Part shown: positions 32,375-41,986 of the stretch, piece after piece
Numbering within the stretch: the first letter of the stretch is position 1
Layout: each line of letters starts with the position of its first letter
Assembly: GCF_015070385.1 (NCBI RefSeq)
Contig: NZ_JADCSA010000002.1
Coordinates: forward strand, 124,001-188,000
Source: Nocardioides malaquae
GTDB lineage: Bacteria > Actinomycetota > Actinomycetes > Propionibacteriales > Nocardioidaceae
Length of the DNA: 64,000 bases
Direction of reading: 5' to 3'
Translations under genes and position numbers: made by a program
The notes under the pieces: model-generated
Databases searched by the model: none
Seen by the model: only the letters and a program-made list of their open reading frames with translations
What the model was told of the DNA's origin: nothing

Positions 32375-33751
32375 GTGATCGTCCCGGGTGTCCGGGCCTC
32401 CAGGAGCAACGACGTGCAGACCGCTGTGGAGTGGTGTCGTCGAAGCAGGCTGGGGGTGGCTCGGGTGTCGCGAGTGTTGGCTGCGTGTGCGGTGATCGAG
32501 GCCGAGCTGAAGGCGTTGGCCGAGGTGAACCCGATCTTCATGAGCACCGAGGAGAAGGCCGAGGCGTTGCGGCGCTCGGTGGCTCTGGAGAGCCAGTTGA
32601 CGGAGCTCCGGTTGCGGGTGATGGCGTCCTCGCAGGACGTCGCTGAGGCCCAGGGGTTCCACTCGGTTGCGCCGTGGCTGGCCCACCACGCCCATGTACG
32701 CCGCGCTGACGCCACGACCGACCTGAAGCTCGCGGTCGCGCTGGAGGAGCTGCCGGTGCTGGCAGCCGGGCTGCGGGAAGCACGGGTCAACGTGGCTCAG
32801 GCGCGCGTGATCGCTGGCGCGTTGGGTGAGCTACCGGACGGCATCGAGCCCGAGGTCGCGGCGCTCGCGGAGGCCGAGCTCGTGCGACTCGCCGAGGTCC
32901 ACGACCCGGCCGACCTGGCCAAGCTCGGGCGCCGGATCCTGGAGCTGGTCGACCCTGACCGGTTCGAGGACGAGGAACGCCGCAAGCTCGAAGAAGCGGA
33001 GAAGCACGCCGCTGAGAAGCAACGCCTGAAGATGCGAGCCCTGGGCGACGGACTCACCCGCATCAGCGGGGTGGTGCCCGATGCGGTCGCGGCCCGGTTG
33101 TCGACCTACCTGCACGCCTTCACCAACCCCCGGTTGTCCGACGGAGCGGTCCGTAGCACCACCGACGAGCAGGCCCAGGCCGAGAAGCAGGGCACCGGGC
33201 AGCAGGGCACCGGGCTCGTGGTCAATCACCCTCGTCGGTTGGCCGAGGCGTTCGGACAGCTGTTGGAGACCCTCGACCCGGCACGGTTGCCGCTTCATGG
33301 CGGTGACGCCACCAACGTCACCGTCACCATCAGCTTCGACGCGTTGAAGACCGGCCTCGGGGTCGCGTCGCTGGACAACGGCACCCCCGGTGACGGGTTC
33401 GACACCCTCACCGCCGCCCAGGCCCGCCGGCTCGCGTGCAACGCCCGGATCATCCCCGCGGTGCTCGGCACCGACTCCGAGGTCCTGGACCTCGGCCGCG
33501 GCGCCCGGTTGTTCACCAAGGCCCAACGTCGGGCCCTGTTGCTACGGGACGAGACCTGCCGCGCCGAGGGATGCACGATCCTCGGCACCTGGACCGAAGC
33601 CCATCACCTCATCCCGTGGTCACACGGCGGCGCGACCGATCTCGACAACGCACTGCTGCTCTGCTCACGGCACCACCACCGCGCGCACGACGACACCTAC
33701 GACATGACCCGACTCGCCTCCGGCGACTACCGCTTCCACCGACGGAGGTAG
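32375..33751 (+). CDS. DUF222/13E12-type HNH endonuclease
   Basis: Encodes 458 residues from GTG 32375, or 445 from GTG 32414, which has the better AGGAG. The long helical DUF222 part (LAACAVIEAELKAL and following) leads to a C-terminal HNH domain: CRAEGCT, EAHHLIPWSHGG, DNALLLCSRHHHRAH. Such 13E12-family genes are multicopy in actinobacteria. I recall several mycobacterial ones being in the SOS regulon, matching the LexA box in front. Its target is unknown. Confidence 0.88.
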   Translation: MIVPGVRASRSNDVQTAVEWCRRSRLGVARVSRVLAACAVIEAELKALAEVNPIFMSTEEKAEALRRSVALESQLTELRLRVMASSQDVAEAQGFHSVAPWLAHHAHVRRADATTDLKLAVALEELPVLAAGLREARVNVAQARVIAGALGELPDGIEPEVAALAEAELVRLAEVHDPADLAKLGRRILELVDPDRFEDEERRKLEEAEKHAAEKQRLKMRALGDGLTRISGVVPDAVAARLSTYLHAFTNPRLSDGAVRSTTDEQAQAEKQGTGQQGTGLVVNHPRRLAEAFGQLLETLDPARLPLHGGDATNVTVTISFDALKTGLGVASLDNGTPGDGFDTLTAAQARRLACNARIIPAVLGTDSEVLDLGRGARLFTKAQRRALLLRDETCRAEGCTILGTWTEAHHLIPWSHGGATDLDNALLLCSRHHHRAHDDTYDMTRLASGDYRFHRRR

Positions 33752-33798
33752 CGGGTCGTGTCAGGCCGGCGCCGTGTGGTGCCGACTAGGGTTTCGAC

Positions 33799-34848
33799 GT
33801 GACTTCTCCCCGTGACGGCGACGCTCCGGTGAGCCTTCCCGTCGCGATGGTCGTCGGCCGGGGGCCGTGGGGCGACGCCACGGCGACGATGCTGACCGAG
33901 CACGCGATTGCCACGCCCGACCGGGTCGACGTGCGCGAGGCGGTGGCCCGGGTGGGGGTCGAGCCGCGCCCGGCCGTCGCCGTGGTCACCGATGCCGACC
34001 CGGACGACCGGGTGCTGGTGGCGTGTCTCGCATCCGGAGTGCCTGTGGTCGACGTGCATCGGTCGATCGCCGCGGTCGACCGGGCCCGGACCGCCATGAG
34101 GGCCGGCACGCTGGTCGCCGCTTCGGGCTGGGGCGGAGGGGCGGCTGCCGTCGTCGTGGCTGCAGCGTGCCAGGAGGTGGGTGGTCCGCCCGCCGACCAT
34201 GTGGAGGTCGCCGCCCTGCTGGCGCCCGGCGATCGTGCTGGGGACGCATGGTGGCGCCGGTTCGCTGGGCTGCACCGCAGCTTCATGGTCTACGAGGGTG
34301 GGCAACGACGTCTGGTGCGAGGACTCGGTGAGCCGCGTGCCGTCGACTTCGCGCACGGACGACGCCGGGCCCGACGCGTCGCCAGCCCCGAGCAGGAGAC
34401 CCTGGTGGAGACCGGGGCGAGTCGTTCCGCAGCGGTGCGGGTCGCCTTCGCCGAGGGCCGGACCAACGTCTGGCTTGCGCTGCTCGTCGGATCAGGCGCC
34501 TGGCGCTTCCTGCCCGCCGCCTGGCGTGCCCGCATCCTGCGGCCCCGAACCGGGCAGCGCTCCGGCGGTCACGAGGTCGACGTGGTCGTCGCCCACGCTC
34601 AGGGTGTGGTCCGCGCCCGGATCGTCGCCGTGCACGGTCTGGCCCACCTGGTGGCCGCTGGCGCCTGCGTGCAGGTGGGTCGTCTGCTCCGCACGCCAGC
34701 GGATGACGACGCCGCGACCCCGCCCGCCAACGTACTCACGTCCCAGCGGGTCAGCCATCCTGAGGAGAGCGACGACCCGTGCGCGGACCTCGCGACGCTG
34801 CGCGCACTCGGGATCCAGGTCGACCTGGAGGTTCGCCGCTCCCCATGA
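33799..34848 (+). CDS. conserved protein, possibly NAD(P)-binding (saccharopine-dehydrogenase-like)
   Basis: Encodes 349 residues. The start VAMVVGRGPWGDATATML and the strand AVAVVTDADPDD with VLVACLASGVPVVDVHRS suggest a Rossmann-like fold as in saccharopine-dehydrogenase-like proteins. The glycine pattern is not canonical. LVAASGWGGGAAAVVVAAACQ may be the hinge. Low-confidence family call. TAGGGT (33787-33792) lies 6 nt before the GTG, fitting leaderless expression. Confidence 0.5.
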   Translation: MTSPRDGDAPVSLPVAMVVGRGPWGDATATMLTEHAIATPDRVDVREAVARVGVEPRPAVAVVTDADPDDRVLVACLASGVPVVDVHRSIAAVDRARTAMRAGTLVAASGWGGGAAAVVVAAACQEVGGPPADHVEVAALLAPGDRAGDAWWRRFAGLHRSFMVYEGGQRRLVRGLGEPRAVDFAHGRRRARRVASPEQETLVETGASRSAAVRVAFAEGRTNVWLALLVGSGAWRFLPAAWRARILRPRTGQRSGGHEVDVVVAHAQGVVRARIVAVHGLAHLVAAGACVQVGRLLRTPADDDAATPPANVLTSQRVSHPEESDDPCADLATLRALGIQVDLEVRRSP

Positions 34849-34918
34849 GCGCGGTTGCCGCGCAACCGTCGGTGCTCGGCGTTACCGTCGAATCCAGACA
34901 GCTGGAGGGAGCGGGGCC

Positions 34919-35968
34919 ATGGCTGGAACGACACGGGGTGACGACCCCACCGACCCGCGCGGCGCCGACCGGGACCCTGCTGACGTCGCCTCGTGCCCCG
35001 ACCCCACCGTCGAGGCGCGGTGGAGCGACCTCGAGAGGCGGCTGGCTGCCCAGCTGCTCCGCATGGACGACGACGAGGAGTCCGACCTGCTCATCGTCGA
35101 GGTGCCCGGCTTCGACGACGAGGGCCCCGGCAGCGCCCCCTACGTCCTGTTCGCCGGCGCCGACGGAGGCGCCCGGCTCCACACCGAGGCGTCCTCCAAC
35201 GACCAGCTCACGCCCCAGTTCCTGCTGGACGAGACCGCCTGTCGGAGCATGCGCGCCGCCGGATGGCACGGAGCTGACGCACCCGAGAAGAACTGGTTCC
35301 GCGACGACGGGCTCGCCGCCGCGCCCGAGGTCGCCCGGAGTGTCGTCGTCGCCCTGCGGGAGCAGTTCGGAGTGGCGCACCCGGAGCTCCTCACCTACCG
35401 GGCGTGGGGGCGCGCGGCGGGGGCGGCCGGGCTGCTCGGTCTCGTGGCCAGCACGGCTGTGCCGGTCGACCGGGTCGATCGCATCGGCCCGGACGCGTCC
35501 TCGGGCACGTCCTTGAGCACGGTCTCGGGCGACGACGAGGCAGACGAGATGACCAGCTTCCGTCGCGAGTTCACCAGACCGAAGGACCTGACCGACGTCG
35601 TCATTCGCTTCATGCGGAAGAACTTCGACGACGTGGTCGTCGACGACACCGGTGCCCTCGTGGTGCGCCACCTGGGTCACCTGGTCTTCGTGGACATCCT
35701 GAACGAGGAGCCTGCCGTGCACGTCTCCGCCCGGGTCGTGCACAACGCGCGCTCACGTGCTGCGACGGCCGTCGAGGTCGAGCTGCTCAACCGTGACGAC
35801 CTCTGGATGAAGTGGACGGTGCGCAGGCGCACGATCTGGCAGGAGGTCACGATCCCGGCGCTTCCGTTCGCCGAGCTGCACCTGGCGGTGCTGATGGACA
35901 TCTTCCTGCACACGCTCGAGCGCACCCGCGACGACCTGGCGCTGCGGACCGGGGGAGAGGTCGGCTAG
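34919..35968 (+). CDS. YbjN / TY-Chap-like chaperone-fold protein
   Basis: Encodes 349 residues. The N-terminal half (WSDLERRLAAQLLRMDDDEESDLLIVEV, then FLLDETACRSMRAAGW) and the C-terminal half (DVVIRFMRKNFDDVVVDDTGALVVRH, ALPFAELHLAVLMDIF) each resemble type III secretion chaperone-like YbjN folds. They follow one another in one chain. Actinobacterial proteins of this kind are thought to bind peptides. No partner is visible. The start at ATG 34919 follows CTGGAGGGAGCGG. Confidence 0.55.
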   Translation: MAGTTRGDDPTDPRGADRDPADVASCPDPTVEARWSDLERRLAAQLLRMDDDEESDLLIVEVPGFDDEGPGSAPYVLFAGADGGARLHTEASSNDQLTPQFLLDETACRSMRAAGWHGADAPEKNWFRDDGLAAAPEVARSVVVALREQFGVAHPELLTYRAWGRAAGAAGLLGLVASTAVPVDRVDRIGPDASSGTSLSTVSGDDEADEMTSFRREFTRPKDLTDVVIRFMRKNFDDVVVDDTGALVVRHLGHLVFVDILNEEPAVHVSARVVHNARSRAATAVEVELLNRDDLWMKWTVRRRTIWQEVTIPALPFAELHLAVLMDIFLHTLERTRDDLALRTGGEVG

Positions 35969-36013
35969 CTGCCGGGCCGTCACGGGTGACGCGGGTCGAG
36001 CGGGTCGAGTGGA

Positions 36014-37360
36014 TCAGGGCAGGCGGGCCGCCGAGCTGCAGTTGCCGCTGGTCCGCACGTCGTTGAAGCGGTCCACGATCCAGTCACGCGCCGCGCCCTG
36101 GTGGCTCAGCAGGGGGCCGAGGTGGCTGAGCATCAGGCCGCCGGACCCGACCAGCTGGATGACCGGCTTGTAGGTGACGTTGGCGCCCTGGGCGCACCAG
36201 TCCAGCGCGAGCTGCTTGGCCTGGGCGTGCGGCACGATGTCGTCCTTCGTCCCGGTGAGCACCTGCACCGGGATCGTCGGCTTCAGGCGACCGATGCGCT
36301 GATCGGCGACGGCCTGCATCAGCACCGGCTCCGCGGCCACGTCGACCGAGGCGGGGTTGCCCGAGCGGGTCCACTCCGAGGTCTTCTTCGTGCCGAAGGC
36401 CAGGAGGGTGTCGACGATGCACTGCTCCTTCGAGGTGTGGATGGCCTCGATGCCCTTCTGCGTGACGAGCTGGTCGAGGTAGGGCGTCAGCTCGGGCCGG
36501 TAGGCGTGCATCGCGTTGATGGTCCAGGGGATCGCGCCGGTCAGCAACGTGCCGTCGATCGTCTTCATGACCTCGAAGAGGTTCGCCGGGGGACCACCCA
36601 CATAGGCGCCGGCCAGGTTGAGCTCAGGGGCGTACGTCGGCGCCAGCTCGGCCGCGGCGCCGGCCGCACCACCGCCCTGGGAGTAGCCGTAGAGGCCGAT
36701 CTTCGAGCGCTCCGTGACGGAGGTGCCCGGGAGGGAGAGGGCGGCACGGGCCGCGTCGAGCACGGCGTGGCCCTGGTCGACCCGGTTCATGTACGTGTGC
36801 ACCCGGTCGGTGGTGCCCAGCCCGATGTAGTCGGTGACCACGACGGCCACGCCGTCGTTCAGGAAGCCGTAGATCGACGGCACCTCGTAGCCGACCATGA
36901 ACTTGCCGTCCTCGACGTTGAGGAAGCTCTCCAGGGTCTTGGAGGGTGCGCAGGCGTCGGCAACGCCCTGGGTGCCCACGGAGAAGGAGACCAGCGGTCG
37001 GTCGCCCTTGCCTCGCCACCGCTTCGACGGCTCGATGTAGACACCCGAGACCGCGGCCTGGTCGCCGCCCTCGTCAGTGGTCGTGTAGAGAATGCGGGTG
37101 GCGGTGCCCGGCAGTCGGGTCTGGCGACCCAGCAACGGGAACGAGATGCCCAGCTTCATCGGCTCCGAGCGCACGACGGTCCCGTCCGTCGCGGGCAGGT
37201 CGGTGGGTGGGGTGTAGAAGTCGTCGTATCCGGTGGCGGTGGCCGACGCGGTGGCCGGGGTGGTCGTCGGCGCGGCAGTCGCCGTGGTGACGGTGCTCAG
37301 CAGGCTGAGCACGAGGGCGCTGCCCGCGGCAGCGGCCAGCGTTCGGGTGGTGCGGGTCAT
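36014..37360 (-). CDS. secreted lipase-family alpha/beta hydrolase
   Basis: Encodes 448 residues. A signal peptide ends near ATA-APT around residue 30. The nucleophile elbow is GYSQGGGAAG, and the family pattern (SFSVGTQGVADACAPS, VTDYIGLGT) is that of the secretory lipase (LIP) family. DIVPHAQAK probably holds the acid and SHLGPLL the histidine region. It is exported and acts on extracellular lipids or esters. GGGAGAACC precedes the ATG. The AraC regulator upstream on the same strand may control it. Confidence 0.85.
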   Translation of the reverse strand: MTRTTRTLAAAAGSALVLSLLSTVTTATAAPTTTPATASATATGYDDFYTPPTDLPATDGTVVRSEPMKLGISFPLLGRQTRLPGTATRILYTTTDEGGDQAAVSGVYIEPSKRWRGKGDRPLVSFSVGTQGVADACAPSKTLESFLNVEDGKFMVGYEVPSIYGFLNDGVAVVVTDYIGLGTTDRVHTYMNRVDQGHAVLDAARAALSLPGTSVTERSKIGLYGYSQGGGAAGAAAELAPTYAPELNLAGAYVGGPPANLFEVMKTIDGTLLTGAIPWTINAMHAYRPELTPYLDQLVTQKGIEAIHTSKEQCIVDTLLAFGTKKTSEWTRSGNPASVDVAAEPVLMQAVADQRIGRLKPTIPVQVLTGTKDDIVPHAQAKQLALDWCAQGANVTYKPVIQLVGSGGLMLSHLGPLLSHQGAARDWIVDRFNDVRTSGNCSSAARLP

Positions 37361-37490
37361 CGGTTCTCCCTGGTGGTGCGGTGTCGAGCGAGCCGAGGCT
37401 CGCAAACGAGACGCGTGTCTCCCTTCCAGGGTCAACCGTGACGGAGGTGGCAGGCGGCTGGTTGTCCGATCGCGACGAACTCTTGTCGGA

Positions 37491-38498
37491 TCACGACAAC
37501 TGTGCGCCATGCCTCACACGCATTGGCGTGGTGCCCCACCATGCGTGGGCCCGTCGGGTGAAGGTCGCCGCCTCGGCGTAGCCCACCCGCTGGGCCACCT
37601 GGGCGATCGGCAGGTCGGTGCCCACCAGGAGCTGACGGGCGTTGTGACGGCGCAGGTCGTCGAGCACCTCGGCGAAGGACGTGCCGGCGGAGGCCAGGAG
37701 CCGCTGCAGGGTGCGCGGGTGCACGCTCATCTGCCGGGCCACCGCACCCAGCGTCAACGGCGCCTGTCCCATGGCGTGGGAGAGCGCCGTACGCACCTGC
37801 TGGACGACGTCGTCGGCGGGGTTGCGGCGGTGACGCGCCAGCATCGCGCCGGCCAGACGCTGCAGCTCCTCGTCGTGCTCACGCAGCAGCAGGCTGGCCA
37901 GGGAGCCGGTGATCCGGATGACCGCGGAGGCGCGGCCCCCGCGCACGGGACCCTGGAAGTAGGCCGCGTAGGCCTCCGGGTCCGGGGGATCGTGCGGCAG
38001 CTCGACGCTCCGCAGACCGTAGGGACCCCCGACCAGCTCGACGGCGGCGCGGTGCGCGAACCCGAGCACCAGCGCCGTGCTCTGCGGTGTCGGCACCCGT
38101 CCCGGCCCGGCGTCGAACTCGACCCCCGCGACGTCTGGTGACCCGAGTGGGTCGGGCACGGCCCAGATCCGCAGCCCCTCGGCGTGCACGAAGAGGAAGT
38201 CGCTCACGTAGCGCAGGGCGGTCGCGAGCGACTCGGAGTGCTTCACCGCCAACCCCAGGGGCCCCAGCAGGTTGAGGTCCTGGCGACGCGCCATCCTCAG
38301 GCCGAAGTCGGGGCACGAGAGCTCGTGGGCCGCGGTCTCGAGGGCCACGGCGACGGCGGCGTCGGAGACGAGCATTTGGTTGCTCTCCAGAGCTGCGGTC
38401 GGCAGGCCCGAACGTACGGCAATGTCCCCGGCGTCGCCGCCCAGCTCCGCCACGAGGGCACGGAAGCCGTGCAGTCCCGCGGACCGGATCATCGCCAT
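37491..38498 (-). CDS. AraC-family regulator (OruR/ArgR-like)
   Basis: Encodes 335 residues. An arabinose-binding-like sensor domain (SGLPTAALESNQMLVSDAAV and onward) precedes a C-terminal AraC DNA-binding domain, with PLTLGAVARQMSVHPRTLQRLLASAGTSF and LPIAQVAQRVGYAEAATFTRRAHAWWGTTPMRVR. Encoded 130 bp before the secreted lipase on the same strand, it is probably its regulator. Regulators of this type often control lipase or fatty-acid genes. Divergent from the YibE/F gene. Confidence 0.85.
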   Translation of the reverse strand: MAMIRSAGLHGFRALVAELGGDAGDIAVRSGLPTAALESNQMLVSDAAVAVALETAAHELSCPDFGLRMARRQDLNLLGPLGLAVKHSESLATALRYVSDFLFVHAEGLRIWAVPDPLGSPDVAGVEFDAGPGRVPTPQSTALVLGFAHRAAVELVGGPYGLRSVELPHDPPDPEAYAAYFQGPVRGGRASAVIRITGSLASLLLREHDEELQRLAGAMLARHRRNPADDVVQQVRTALSHAMGQAPLTLGAVARQMSVHPRTLQRLLASAGTSFAEVLDDLRRHNARQLLVGTDLPIAQVAQRVGYAEAATFTRRAHAWWGTTPMRVRHGAQLS

Positions 38499-38629
38499 GC
38501 ACGCGAGAGTCCGTGCTGGAGGCGGGTCTGTCAAGGCCGGTCGGCCACCCGCCGGACTCTCTGGGATCCTTGGTCAGGTCAGTCGAGTGTGCCTGGGATG
38601 TCGCCAGCGGGTCAGTGTGGAGGTCATCG

Positions 38630-39814
38630 GTGGGCGGTAGCCATGCACACACGTCGCACCCGGAGACGCGGCGGATGCGCCGCTGGGCCGTGGCAGTCGT
38701 CGCGCCCTTCGTGGTGGTCACGTTGGTGGCGCTCGCGCTGCTGTGGCCCGGCGCGGTCGAGCGCGAGACGCCTGAGGTGGCCGGCGCCGGGCAGGCCGGT
38801 GGCACCGTGGTCGCCGTCGACCGCGAGGAGTGCCCCGAGCCGCTGCCCGACGACGTCAACGGGTGCGGCAGCGCGACCGTCGAGGTCGACGAGGTCGACG
38901 GAGCCCCGGTCGAGGTCGGTGCCCGCGTCGAGACGACCCTGCCCAACGGCACCGGCGCCGCCCGCATCGAGGTCGGACACTCCGTGGTGCTGCTCCACAT
39001 GTCGACACCCGACGGCGGCACCTTCAGCATCGTCGACCACCGCCGCGCCACCGGCATGTGGATCCTGGCTGCCGCGTTCGTGCTGGCCGTCGTGGCCTTC
39101 GGCCGCTGGCGCGGGGTGCGCTCACTGCTGGGTCTGGGGGTGACGTTCCTGGTGCTGCTGTACTTCGTGGTCCCGGGCATCCTGGAGGGCTCCTCGCCCG
39201 TGGCGATGGCTCTCGCCGGGTCCGCGGCCATCGTGCTGTCGGTCATGTACCTGACCCACGGGCTGACGCTGTCGACGACCGTCGCGCTCGTCGGGACGCT
39301 GGTCAGCCTGGCGTTGACGGGCCTCCTGGCGTGGATCGCGGTGGCAGGGCTGCACCTCACCGGCGTCACCGACGACGTCTCGACCACCGTCGGCATGGAC
39401 CTGGGCGTCGACATGGGCGGACTGCTGCTCGCGGGCATCATGGTGGGCTCCTTGGGCGTGCTCGACGACGTGACGGTCACGCAGTCCGAGACCGTCACCG
39501 AGCTGGCCCGGGCCAACCCGGCCTACCGTGCGGTCGACCTCTACCGGGCCGGCGGTCGGGTGGGGCGCGCCCACATCGCCTCGGTCATCAACACGATCAT
39601 CCTCGCCTACGCCGGTTCGACGTTGCCGCTGCTCGTGCTGATCGTGGCCAACAACCCGACGCTGGGCGCGGTGGTGACCGACCAGGTGCTCGCCCAGGAG
39701 ATCGTGCGCAGCGGCGTCGCCACCTTGGGCCTGATCGCCGCCGTGCCGGTGACCACCGCGCTCGCGGCGCTGGTGGCCGCTCGCGCGGTGCGCGGGGAGG
39801 AGACGGCCTCCTGA
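38630..39814 (+). CDS. YibE/F-family membrane protein
   Basis: Encodes 394 residues with about eight membrane helices. A His-containing start (GGSHAHTSHPETRR), one N-terminal helix, an extracytoplasmic stretch and seven later helices match YibE/F. DVTVTQSETVTELARANPAYR and AHIASVINTIILAYAGSTLPLL are conserved patterns of the family. Function unknown. GTG 38630 has GGAGG 6 nt upstream. Confidence 0.86.
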   Translation: MGGSHAHTSHPETRRMRRWAVAVVAPFVVVTLVALALLWPGAVERETPEVAGAGQAGGTVVAVDREECPEPLPDDVNGCGSATVEVDEVDGAPVEVGARVETTLPNGTGAARIEVGHSVVLLHMSTPDGGTFSIVDHRRATGMWILAAAFVLAVVAFGRWRGVRSLLGLGVTFLVLLYFVVPGILEGSSPVAMALAGSAAIVLSVMYLTHGLTLSTTVALVGTLVSLALTGLLAWIAVAGLHLTGVTDDVSTTVGMDLGVDMGGLLLAGIMVGSLGVLDDVTVTQSETVTELARANPAYRAVDLYRAGGRVGRAHIASVINTIILAYAGSTLPLLVLIVANNPTLGAVVTDQVLAQEIVRSGVATLGLIAAVPVTTALAALVAARAVRGEETAS

Positions 39815-39839
39815 GGGACTCGTGACCCGCGGGTGGGCC

Positions 39840-40679
39840 TCAACGCAGACGGTCGAGGGCGGTGTCCACCGCGGGGCGGTCTGACAGCGGCACGCCGTCG
39901 AGAGCAGTCAGGTGGGTCAGTCGTCCGTCGGGCGCGACGCAGAGCACGGCGTCGAGGTCGTGCGGCAGCTCACCGCTCCAGGCGTCAGCCTGCAGGCGGG
40001 CACAGGCGCGCTCCCACAGGTGGTGGGGCACCGTGCCGTCGTGGGGCACGGGGTGCAGCCAGCCTCGGGGCGTACGCAGGAGCGGCGCGCCCGCGGTCGT
40101 GTCGACGAGGGCGGTCGTGGCGGAGGACCAGATGCCCACCTCACCCGGCCGCAGCCAGGCTTCGGCACGCGCTTCGTGGTGGCCGGAAAGGGCGGGCAGT
40201 CCGGTCAGCGGCGAGGCGATGTTCACCTGCCAGGGCAGCGTGACGCCCGGCGCCGGGGCGGAACTCGACCCCTCGGTGCCGGGAAGCGCCGTGGGCGCCG
40301 TGGGCACGGTGGGCGCCGTGGGCACGGTCCACGCCGTGACGCGCGTGCTGCAGGGGCCCGAGGACGCCCGGAAGCGATGCGTCCAGCCGCCCACCACCTC
40401 GAGGGCCGAACCTGAGCCACTGCCCCCACCAGGGCCCGGGTCGCGGACCTCGCTCGCGAGGTGGCGCCACGGCGTCTCGTCGAGTCGGGTGCGCAGACGC
40501 TCGGCCACGCGGGCGGCGAGGTCGCGAGCGCGGGCAAGCGCCGCGGGACGGTCGGGACCGGAGGGGACCACCACTCGGAAGCCCGCCCCGAGGAACCCGG
40601 CCCGCAGTGCCGCCCACTCGTCGTCGGAGCAGTCGACGGCGACGCCGTCGGTCCAGGTGCGCGTCACGTCACCCGTCAC
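39840..40679 (-). CDS. unknown protein coupled to murD2
   Basis: Encodes 279 residues, with no membrane segment or motif recognised. A Pro/Thr/Ala linker (VPTAPTVPTAPTA, from an exact 18-bp duplication at 40291-40326) separates an N-terminal part with DDEWAALRAGFLGAGFRVVVPSG from a C-terminal part with RTPRGWLHPVPHDGTVPHHLWERA. Its GTG overlaps the murD2 stop by four bases, so it is the third gene of the murL-murD2 operon. A role in cell-wall synthesis is only suggested by position. Confidence 0.6.
   Translation of the reverse strand: MTGDVTRTWTDGVAVDCSDDEWAALRAGFLGAGFRVVVPSGPDRPAALARARDLAARVAERLRTRLDETPWRHLASEVRDPGPGGGSGSGSALEVVGGWTHRFRASSGPCSTRVTAWTVPTAPTVPTAPTALPGTEGSSSAPAPGVTLPWQVNIASPLTGLPALSGHHEARAEAWLRPGEVGIWSSATTALVDTTAGAPLLRTPRGWLHPVPHDGTVPHHLWERACARLQADAWSGELPHDLDAVLCVAPDGRLTHLTALDGVPLSDRPAVDTALDRLR
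40291..40326 (-). repeat. exact 18-bp tandem duplication
   Basis: GTGGGCGCCGTGGGCACG occurs twice in a row, in frame. It encodes the repeated VPTAPT linker of the gene after murD2. Confidence 0.9.
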
Positions 40680-41986
40680 GTGGCCGCTCGGGCGGCGGCA
40701 CGGAAGGCCGCCGAGCGTTCGGTGTAGTCGTTGAACTCGTCGTAGCTGGGCGCCCCGGGGGAGAGCAGCACCACGTCGGCCGGGTTGGCGGACGAGCCCG
40801 CCCAGGCGACCGCCTCGGCGAAGGTGTCGAAATGGCGGGCGGCGAGGTCAGGTTGCTCCTGCGCGATCCGGGCGCCCGCCGGGCCGATGAGCAGCGGCGT
40901 CAGCTCGGGGTGGGCGCGCAGGTGGGTGGTCAGGGGTGTGAGGTCCAGGCCCCGGTCCTCGCCGCCCACGACGACGGCAACGCGCTCGCCGGCCAGGGCG
41001 GAGAGGGAGGCCACCACCGCCTCGGGGGCCGTGGCGAGGCTGTCGTCGATCCAGCGGCGCCCGTCGCCCGAGGGCACCGGCTCCATCCGGTGGGGCAGGG
41101 GAGCGAAGTCGCGCAGGGCGTGGACGAGGTCGGCCGGGGCGACTCCGTGCAGCCCCGCCAGCCTCAACGCCAGGGCGATGTTGCCGGCGTGGTGACGGCC
41201 CGGGAGTGGCAGGTCGGCGGCGGCCACGCGGGTGCCGTCCGGCCACACCACGTCGCCCGCGGCGTCCACGTGCACGTCGGACTCGTCGGTGAGCAGCAGC
41301 TGCGTCCCGGGACCCAGCCGCTCCCGCACCCGGCGTACGACCTCGGACGCTTCTGCCGGCACGACGACGACCTCGGGGGCGTGGGCGACCGCGTTGAGCT
41401 TGTCGCGGTAGTAGGCCTCCAACGACCCGTGCCACGTGAGGTGCTCGGGAAACAACGAGGTGACGGCGACGACGCGGGGCGAGCGGGTCAACGACTGGGC
41501 CTGGTAGCTGGAGAGCTCCATCACCACCACCTCGGCCGGTGGGTCTGACTCCTCCAGCACGCTGGTGCCGATGTTGCCCCGCAGCGAGGAGCGGATGCCG
41601 GCGGCCAGGAGCAGGTGGTGCAGCAGGCTGGCGGTGGTCGACTTGCCCTTCGTGCCCGTGACGGCAACGACGCGGTGGGCGTGCTCGCTGACCCACAGGT
41701 CGGTGAGGCTGGTGACCGGGACCCGGGCCGACCGGACCTCGGCGAGGAGGGGGTGGGTGGCCGGGACCCCCGGCGACTTCACGACGACGTCGGCAGCCAG
41801 CAGCTCGGCCCGGCCCTCGGCCGCGTACGCGACGCCCGCGACCACGGGGCTCTCCGGGCGGGGCCGGTCGGGCTCGGCGACCACGACGGTGACACCGCGG
41901 GCGCGCAGGTGCTCGGTCACCGAGCTGCCCTCGCGGCCCGCGCCCCACACGACGACGCGTCGACCGTCGAGGTCAGAGAAGCGCAC
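40676..41986 (-). CDS. murD2: MurD2-type UDP-MurNAc-L-Ala--L-Glu ligase
   Basis: Encodes 436 residues of the Mur ligase family. The N-terminal Rossmann part (VVVWGAGREGSS) binds UDP, the ATP loop is AVTGTKGKSTT near 108-118, and SLFPEHLTWHGSLEAYYRDKLNA and HRMEPVPSGDGRRWIDDS are family signatures. By fold it is a MurD. It is encoded right after, and overlapping by 14 bp, a MurL-like epimerase, which marks MurD2. MurD2 adds L-Glu instead of D-Glu to UDP-MurNAc-L-Ala. The specificity is inferred from context. Confidence 0.8.
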   Translation of the reverse strand: MRFSDLDGRRVVVWGAGREGSSVTEHLRARGVTVVVAEPDRPRPESPVVAGVAYAAEGRAELLAADVVVKSPGVPATHPLLAEVRSARVPVTSLTDLWVSEHAHRVVAVTGTKGKSTTASLLHHLLLAAGIRSSLRGNIGTSVLEESDPPAEVVVMELSSYQAQSLTRSPRVVAVTSLFPEHLTWHGSLEAYYRDKLNAVAHAPEVVVVPAEASEVVRRVRERLGPGTQLLLTDESDVHVDAAGDVVWPDGTRVAAADLPLPGRHHAGNIALALRLAGLHGVAPADLVHALRDFAPLPHRMEPVPSGDGRRWIDDSLATAPEAVVASLSALAGERVAVVVGGEDRGLDLTPLTTHLRAHPELTPLLIGPAGARIAQEQPDLAARHFDTFAEAVAWAGSSANPADVVLLSPGAPSYDEFNDYTERSAAFRAAARAAT

